A stretch of DNA of 64,000 nt from positions 310,001 to 374,000 of the forward strand of contig CAVSKX010000002.1 of the NCBI GenBank assembly GCA_963728765.1, written 5' to 3'. The DNA comes from AC-32 sp963728765. GTDB lineage: Bacteria; Actinomycetota; Thermoleophilia; Gaiellales; Gaiellaceae. Below are positions 59,820 to 64,000 of this stretch, piece by piece (within the stretch, counting starts at the first letter, position 1; every line of letters begins with the position of its first letter). The position numbers and the translations under genes are program-made. Under the pieces are notes generated by a model that saw nothing but the letters and a program-made list of their open reading frames with translations, was not told the origin of the DNA and did not search any database.

Positions 59820-60433
59820 CGGCCCTCGCGGTCGAGCAGGAAAGCGCGCGGGATTCCCGTGGCGCGGGCGCCCTCGATGTCATCCTCGATCGAGTCGCCC
59901 ACCATCGCCGCGGCCACCGGCTCGACGTCGAGCAGCTCGAGGACCGCGCGGAAGATCGTCGGGTGCGGCTTCGTGCGGCCGAACGCGCCCGATGCCACAG
60001 CGGCGTCGACCCGCAAGCCGTGGTGGGCGACGAACTCGTCGAGGTTCCGGCCGGTGTTCGAGACGAAGCCGATCTTGAGCCCGTTGCCCCGCAGCTCCTC
60101 CAGCACCGGGAGCGCGTCCTCATACAGCTCGAAATGCTCGGCGTGCTCCCACGCCTTCGTCATCGCGACCGCGCACGCGTACGCGGAGTCCGAATTGCCG
60201 CCCATGCCCAGGATGATCCGCTCCGTGAACGCAACCCAGATCTCCTCGTCGTGCTCGAGCTCGGGGTGGCGGTGAATGCCCTCGACTGCATTCTCGCGCG
60301 CCTCGGCGTAGCGCGAGGGGTCGAGGTCGAGCCCGAAGCGCTTGCCGAGACGGTGATAGCCCTCCGGCCCCAGCTCCGGGCCCGGCCGCGCGATCGTGAA
60401 GTCCACGTCGAAGAGAACCGCTCGTACCTTCAT
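59747..60433 (-). CDS. HAD superfamily hydrolase
   Basis: This phosphatase-like protein has 228 residues. HAD motif I is AVLFDVDFTIARPGP, motif II IGFVSNTG (Ser/Thr), motif III Lys in GRTKPHP, and motif IV MVGDSIEDDIEGA. Motif I has DVD where most family members have DxDGT, so the second Asp is present. The cap domain is C1-type helical. ATG at 60433 is taken as the start, three codons inside the longest frame. The substrate is unknown. Confidence 0.88.
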   Translation of the reverse strand: MKVRAVLFDVDFTIARPGPELGPEGYHRLGKRFGLDLDPSRYAEARENAVEGIHRHPELEHDEEIWVAFTERIILGMGGNSDSAYACAVAMTKAWEHAEHFELYEDALPVLEELRGNGLKIGFVSNTGRNLDEFVAHHGLRVDAAVASGAFGRTKPHPTIFRAVLELLDVEPVAAAMVGDSIEDDIEGARATGIPRAFLLDREGRYPEVPGRLPDLLALPAALGLARR

Positions 60434-60485
60434 CGTCGGCATCCTGCCGAAAGACGTTTCTGACCGGTCATTTCAGGCGGACGCA

Positions 60486-60498
60486 CGGGCAAAGCCCG
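60486..60498. repeat. short triloop hairpin (CGGGC-AAA-GCCCG)
   Basis: A 5-base-pair stem with an AAA loop lies between the HAD start and the kinase stop. It is the complement-type form of the hairpin at 33207 and 58792. It is too short to be a convincing terminator. Confidence 0.4.
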
Positions 60499-60530
60499 CG
60501 CATCCTGATACCGGCATCCCAAGCGATACC

Positions 60531-61310
60531 TCAGGCAGCTTCTAGCAACCAGCGCGCGACCTCTGCGTGGCCGCGCTGATGTTCGCCGTCGAACGCCCAC
60601 GCGATCGTCTGGCCGATCGTCCAGCCGCGTGCGCGGTCACGATCGAGGCCGAGCTCGGAGGTGAGCCGGTCGAAACGGCCGAGCACCTCGGCCCGCGAGT
60701 GGCCGAGCTCGCGCGAGCGGACGACGGGCGCGATCCCGAACTCGCGCTCTCCCGTCAGCGGCTTCGGGTCGATCGCCAGCCATGGCTCGCGCTGCGCCGC
60801 CAGGACGTTGTCGCCGTGCAGGTCCTGGTGGAGGAGCACCTGCTCGCCCTGCGTGGGCGGCAGCTCCTGCAGCGCCTCCAGCGCCGCGTCGAGCAGCTTC
60901 CGCTCGAACGGACGCCCGTAGCGCTCCCACGTCTCCTCGAGCGAGTCGGCCCACCAGACGGCCTCGGCCGCAAGCGACCCGAAGGGCGACCCCGCCGGTT
61001 TCCAGAGCCGGGGCAGCAGCTCGACGAAGACGTCGAGCGCGGCCTCCGGGCCCGCGGCCGAGAGCGGCGTTCCAGGCACGCAGCGCTCCAGCAGCAGCGC
61101 GAACTCCTCCGGCTGGTGGTCGAGCAGCAGCACCGCCCCGTCGCCGTCCCAGAGCTCGAGCGCCGCCGCCTCGTGCTCGCTCTCGCGGTGCGGGCCCTGC
61201 ACCTTGAGCACAGCCTCCTGCCCGTCTGCGGTCACCGCAGGCGCAACCAGGATCGATGCGACCCCGTCCTCGAAGGGCTCGCCCACGACGAGCCCTCTTC
61301 GCTCGATCAG
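60531..61310 (-). CDS. APH(6)/hydroxyurea-type phosphotransferase family protein
   Basis: This kinase of about 259 residues resembles streptomycin 6-kinase/Hur proteins: VVGEPFEDGVASILVAPAV, EAVLKVQGPHRESEHEAAALELWDGDGAVLLL, LLERCVPGTPL, WWADSLEETWERYGRPF, the catalytic loop VLLHQDLHGDNVLAAQREPW and AIDPKPLTGEREFGIAPV. The family usually has about 35 more residues at the N-terminus. The start is a CTG overlapping the nitrilase stop (CTGA). It may confer aminoglycoside phosphorylation or act on a cell metabolite; resistance is unproven. Confidence 0.85.
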   Translation of the reverse strand: MIERRGLVVGEPFEDGVASILVAPAVTADGQEAVLKVQGPHRESEHEAAALELWDGDGAVLLLDHQPEEFALLLERCVPGTPLSAAGPEAALDVFVELLPRLWKPAGSPFGSLAAEAVWWADSLEETWERYGRPFERKLLDAALEALQELPPTQGEQVLLHQDLHGDNVLAAQREPWLAIDPKPLTGEREFGIAPVVRSRELGHSRAEVLGRFDRLTSELGLDRDRARGWTIGQTIAWAFDGEHQRGHAEVARWLLEAA

Positions 61311-62323
61311 GCGGGAGCCGGCCAGCGGTACGCGTCCGCCTGGCGGTTCTTCAGCGACGGGAGCTTGTCGCGCACCTCGCGCAGCCGCGCGCGGTCGACC
61401 TCGGCCGTGATCACCGTCTCCTCGTCCGGCGCCTGCGCGAGCACGATCCCCCACGGGTCGACGATCAGCGAGCGGCCGTACGACGGCTTCCCCGGCAGCG
61501 TCTCGCCGACCTGCGCCGGAGCCGCGACGTAGTACTGGTTCTCGATCGCGCGCGCCCGCAGCAGCACGTGCCAGTGGTCCTTGCCGGTGGGCGTAGTGAA
61601 GTGCGCCGGCACGGCGACGAACTCCGCACCCTCGAGCGCGAGGATCCGGTAGAGCTCCGGGAAGCGGACGTCGTAGCAGACGGTCAGCCCGATCGGCCAA
61701 CTCTCCCCCTGGTCGCTCGGCGTCGCCTCGCTCCCACGGGGGAAACCATGTTTCCCCCGTGTGCCCCCTTCTTCTTCAAGGAGCGCGTGCCCTCCCGCGC
61801 CGCCCAGGTCGGCGCGGGATGACACGAGAGCCGGGCGGGAAACCTCCCGGTTTCCCGAGACCCTTCCCCACCGGTCGCCTACCGGCGCCCGCACCACGAC
61901 CGGCTCCGCGCCCGGCTCCTCGGCCTCCGACTCGCGGTAGACGTGGCCGCCGACCTCGACGTCGAAGAGGTGAATCTTGCGGTAGACCCCGAGCAGCTCG
62001 CCGTCGGGGCCGAACGCCACCGACGTGTTCGAGAGCTTCTCGCGCCCCTCGCGCTTCTCCGAGATCGAGCCGCCGACGAGCGTGATCCCGTGCGACCGCG
62101 CCCACTCGGCCATCGCGGCCACCGACTCGCCGCCCTCGAGCGGCTCGGCGGCGGCGTGCAGCTCCTCGACGGAGCCGATCGCGTTCCACTTCTCGGGGAG
62201 CGCGACCACGTCTGCGCCCGTGGCGGCGGCACGAGCGACGAGACGCTCCGCCTTCTCCAGGTTCGCCGCCTTGTCGGCGCGACTCGTCATCTGCACGCAG
62301 GCCACGCGGAGGAGGTCGGTCAC
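61307..62323 (-). CDS. carbon-nitrogen hydrolase (nitrilase family) with in-frame insertion
   Basis: This amidase of the nitrilase superfamily, about 338 residues, has the catalytic triad Glu (VVALPEKWNAIG), Lys (LGVYRKIHLFDV) and Cys (IGLTVCYDVRFPELYR), plus RARAIENQYYVAAPAQVG and YGRSLIVDPWG. The family normally has about 270-285 residues; here roughly 54 extra lie between VVVRAPVGD and WPIGLTVCYD, coded by a hairpin-rich 162-base insertion. The insert is a multiple of three, so the frame is kept, just before the nucleophile strand. Whether the enzyme tolerates it is unknown. GTG at 62323 fits the first strand. Confidence 0.9.
   Translation of the reverse strand: MTDLLRVACVQMTSRADKAANLEKAERLVARAAATGADVVALPEKWNAIGSVEELHAAAEPLEGGESVAAMAEWARSHGITLVGGSISEKREGREKLSNTSVAFGPDGELLGVYRKIHLFDVEVGGHVYRESEAEEPGAEPVVVRAPVGDRWGRVSGNREVSRPALVSSRADLGGAGGHALLEEEGGTRGKHGFPRGSEATPSDQGESWPIGLTVCYDVRFPELYRILALEGAEFVAVPAHFTTPTGKDHWHVLLRARAIENQYYVAAPAQVGETLPGKPSYGRSLIVDPWGIVLAQAPDEETVITAEVDRARLREVRDKLPSLKNRQADAYRWPAPA
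61711..61872. repeat. 162-bp hairpin-rich element inserted in the nitrilase gene
   Basis: Three perfect stem-loops are packed in the segment: CACGGGGGAAAC-CAT-GTTTCCCCCGTG (61735-61761, 12 pairs), TCCCGCGCCG-7-CGGCGCGGGA (61793-61819, 10 pairs) and CGGGAAACC-TCCC-GGTTTCCCG (61836-61857, 9 pairs). GGTCGC with similar neighbouring bases occurs at both ends (61711 and 61873), 162 bases apart, resembling a target duplication. It encodes a Gly/Glu/Arg-rich peptide in frame with the enzyme. Confidence 0.7.
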
Positions 62324-62346
62324 GGCGTGAGGATAGCTTTCGACCC

Positions 62347-63579
62347 GTGGAAGCGACCGCTGCCACACCCTCCCGCGCCCGCGTCCTGCAGGCCTTCCAG
62401 AGCCGCGATTTCCGGCTGCTCTGGACCGGCCAGGCGATCTCGCTGCTCGGCGACGCGGCCTTCGTCGTCGCCCTCGGCTGGCGCACGTTCACGCTGACCG
62501 GCTCCGCTCGCTCACTGGGACTGGTCCTGACGTTCCAGGGTGTCGGCGTGCTCGCGACCGTGCTCGTCGGCGGCGCGCTCGCCGACCGGGCGGACCGGCG
62601 CACGCTGATGCTCGTCTCCGACGCGGCGCGGTTCGTGGTGATCGCCGCACTGGCCACCGTCGACGCAACCGGCCACCTCAGCATCGCCTCCCTCGCCGCG
62701 ATCGCGCTGGTCGAAGGCCTGGCGACGGGGTTCTTCACGCCCGCCCTCGGCGGCCTGATTCCGCTCGTCGTCGACGGGCCGCGCCTCGGCTCGGCGAACG
62801 CGCTGATCGGGATCGCGCGACAGGCGAGCTTCCTGATCGGGCCGACGGTCGCGTCGCTGCTGTACGGCTTCGCCGGCTCGACCGTCGTCTTCGCCTTCAA
62901 CGCCGCCTCGTACCTCGTCTCGTTCGCCTTCGTCTACGCCACGCGGCCGCGCACGGCCGAGCGCGCCGCCGCCGAGGGGACGCTCCGAGAGATCGGCGCC
63001 GGCTTCCGCTACGTCGCGAGGTTCCCGTGGCTCTGGCTGACGATCAGCCTGTTCGCCTTCGTGCTGATGCTCCAGTGGGCGCCGATTCAGGTGCTGACGC
63101 CGAAGCTCGTGCGCGAGCACTACGACCTGGGCGTCGGTGCGTACGGGCTCGTGTTCTCGGCGATCGGTGCGGGAATGATCCTCGGCACCGTGCTGTTCGG
63201 CCAGTTCAACCCGACGCGGAGGCGGGGCCTCATCTCGTACTTGATCTGGATGCTGAACAGCCTGCTCGTAATCGTGTTCGCGCTCTCGCCGTGGTATCCA
63301 GCGGCCGTGCTCGCGTCGTTCCTGCGCGGGATCTGCATCGGTTTCGGGGTCACCGTCTGGGAGACGATGCTCATGCAGCTCGTCCCGCAGCACATGCTCT
63401 CGCGCGTGGTCAGCCTCGACTGGTTCGGCTCTCTCGGCCTGACGCCCTTCGGGTTGCTGCTCGTCGGCGCGATCTCGGGGCTCGCCCCGCCCGGGGAGAT
63501 CATCGCCGCGGGCGCCGCGATCTCGATGTGCATCATCGCCTGTGGCCTCTTGTCGAAGCAGATCCGGACGATCGATTGA
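62347..63579 (+). CDS. MFS transporter (MFS_3/enterobactin-exporter-like)
   Basis: This 410-residue permease has twelve hydrophobic segments. The family opening FQSRDFRLLWTGQAISLLGDAAFVVALGW and ALADRADRRTLMLVSDAARF (motif A) are typical of the group that includes EntS and macrolide exporters. A GAGMILGTVLFGQFNP segment and SRVVSLDWFGSLGLTPFGLLLVGAISG lie in the C-terminal half. It starts with GTG, divergent from the nitrilase by 23 bases. The cargo is unknown. Confidence 0.92.
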   Translation: MEATAATPSRARVLQAFQSRDFRLLWTGQAISLLGDAAFVVALGWRTFTLTGSARSLGLVLTFQGVGVLATVLVGGALADRADRRTLMLVSDAARFVVIAALATVDATGHLSIASLAAIALVEGLATGFFTPALGGLIPLVVDGPRLGSANALIGIARQASFLIGPTVASLLYGFAGSTVVFAFNAASYLVSFAFVYATRPRTAERAAAEGTLREIGAGFRYVARFPWLWLTISLFAFVLMLQWAPIQVLTPKLVREHYDLGVGAYGLVFSAIGAGMILGTVLFGQFNPTRRRGLISYLIWMLNSLLVIVFALSPWYPAAVLASFLRGICIGFGVTVWETMLMQLVPQHMLSRVVSLDWFGSLGLTPFGLLLVGAISGLAPPGEIIAAGAAISMCIIACGLLSKQIRTID

Positions 63580-63977
63580 GGTCCCCGCAGGAGATCCTGG
63601 CCGACGCCCGGACGATCGCGCTGGTCGGCGCCTCTCCGAACCCGGACCGGCCGAGCAACCAGGTGATGCGCTACCTGCTCGACGTCGGCTACCGCGTGAT
63701 TCCCGTGCGGCCCTTGGACTGCGACCAGGTCCACGGCGTGCCCTGCGTGGGGACGTTGGCGGAGGTCGACGAGCCGATCGACCTCGTGGACGTCTTCCGC
63801 CGGCCGGAGTTCTGCGCCGGCCACGCGCGCGAGGCCGTCGCCGCCGGCGCGAACGCGCTCTGGCTGCAGATGGGGATCGAGTCGGCCGAGGCACGCCGCG
63901 TCGCCGAGAGCAACGGGCTCGACTACGTCGAGAACGCCTGCACCTTGGTCGTCCATCGGCTCCACCTGGCACGATGA
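63576..63977 (+). CDS. CoA-binding domain protein (YccU-like)
   Basis: This Rossmann-fold CoA-binding protein has 133 residues, with ARTIALVGASPNPDRPSNQVMRYLLDVGYRVIPVRPLD, PIDLVDVFRRPEFCAGHAREAVAAGANALWLQMGI and LDYVENACTLVVHR. Length and motifs match the YccU/CoA_binding_2 family of unknown role. A TTG overlapping the MFS stop (TTGA) is the start, so the two are coupled. The end overlaps the start of the next gene. Confidence 0.92.
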   Translation: MRSPQEILADARTIALVGASPNPDRPSNQVMRYLLDVGYRVIPVRPLDCDQVHGVPCVGTLAEVDEPIDLVDVFRRPEFCAGHAREAVAAGANALWLQMGIESAEARRVAESNGLDYVENACTLVVHRLHLAR

Positions 63978-64000
63978 GCCCGGTCTACTGGAAGCCGAAG
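63974..64000 (+). CDS. start of a further gene, cut by the window edge
   Basis: An ATG overlaps the previous stop (ATGA) and begins MSPVYWKPK before the sequence ends. It is likely the next member of this operon. No function can be assigned from nine codons. Confidence 0.45.

Noticed and set aside
60461..60470. TGACCGGTCA as a second TetR-type operator
   Set aside because: Only ten bases are symmetric and the flanks do not continue the pattern seen at 48913, so it may be chance.

Overview
The window is strongly G+C-rich and densely packed, with many GTG, TTG and apparently CTG starts, 1-4 base stop/start overlaps and no gene-free stretch longer than about 290 bases. A DUF2469-type protein, a DUF4081-type GNAT acetyltransferase, the ftsH-hpt-tilS block and the absence of tRNA, rRNA or phage genes point to a chromosomal segment of a high-GC actinobacterium. 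Thermoleophilia (Gaiellales/Solirubrobacterales-like) is my best guess. It is an inference from gene content, not a measurement.

Bases 1-19336 form a cell-surface polysaccharide (capsule/exopolysaccharide) locus. It holds an O-antigen-ligase/TPR protein, a sugar-nucleotide epimerase, a PIG-L deacetylase, a methyltransferase, a Wzx-type flippase, several GT2 and GT4 glycosyltransferases (one fused to an APH-type kinase domain), a secreted glycoside-hydrolase-like protein, a Wzc-like chain-length/BY-kinase protein, a second ligase, a low-molecular-weight tyrosine phosphatase and a polysaccharide deacetylase. The first 2.6 kb carries several apparent frameshifts; the remaining 61 kb shows none.

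Bases 19336-46800 are mostly housekeeping: lysS-greA with a readable promoter, a tRNA-dihydrouridine synthase, coaX, a peptide-type solute-binding protein, folK/folB/folP split by a divergent subtilase, a heterodimeric ABC exporter pair, ftsH, hpt, tilS, a GNAT enzyme, a purine nucleoside phosphorylase, a lipid-kinase-like protein, an L,D-transpeptidase operon, a sirtuin, an APH-type kinase, a thioesterase and a VanW-family protein.

Bases 46800-64000 are catabolic and accessory: an SDR, two acyl-CoA dehydrogenases (one behind a perfect 20-bp FadR-like palindrome), an enolase-superfamily enzyme, a secreted low-complexity protein, a third ligase/TPR protein, a REP-associated tyrosine transposase with a palindromic 12-bp array, a FluG-like split pair (amidohydrolase plus glutamine-synthetase-like) with an MFS carrier and a TetR regulator, a CaiB-type CoA-transferase, a HAD hydrolase, an APH(6)/Hur-type kinase, a nitrilase, an MFS exporter and a CoA-binding protein.

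The most unusual signals are small-scale. They are a hairpin-rich insertion of exactly 162 bp that stays in frame inside the nitrilase, a GT2-APH fusion, paired AT-rich palindromes between convergent dus and coaX, a transposase-free inverted-repeat element upstream of ftsH's 3' end, a family of triloop hairpins in intergenic spaces, and three genes whose best start is a CTG overlapping the upstream TGA.
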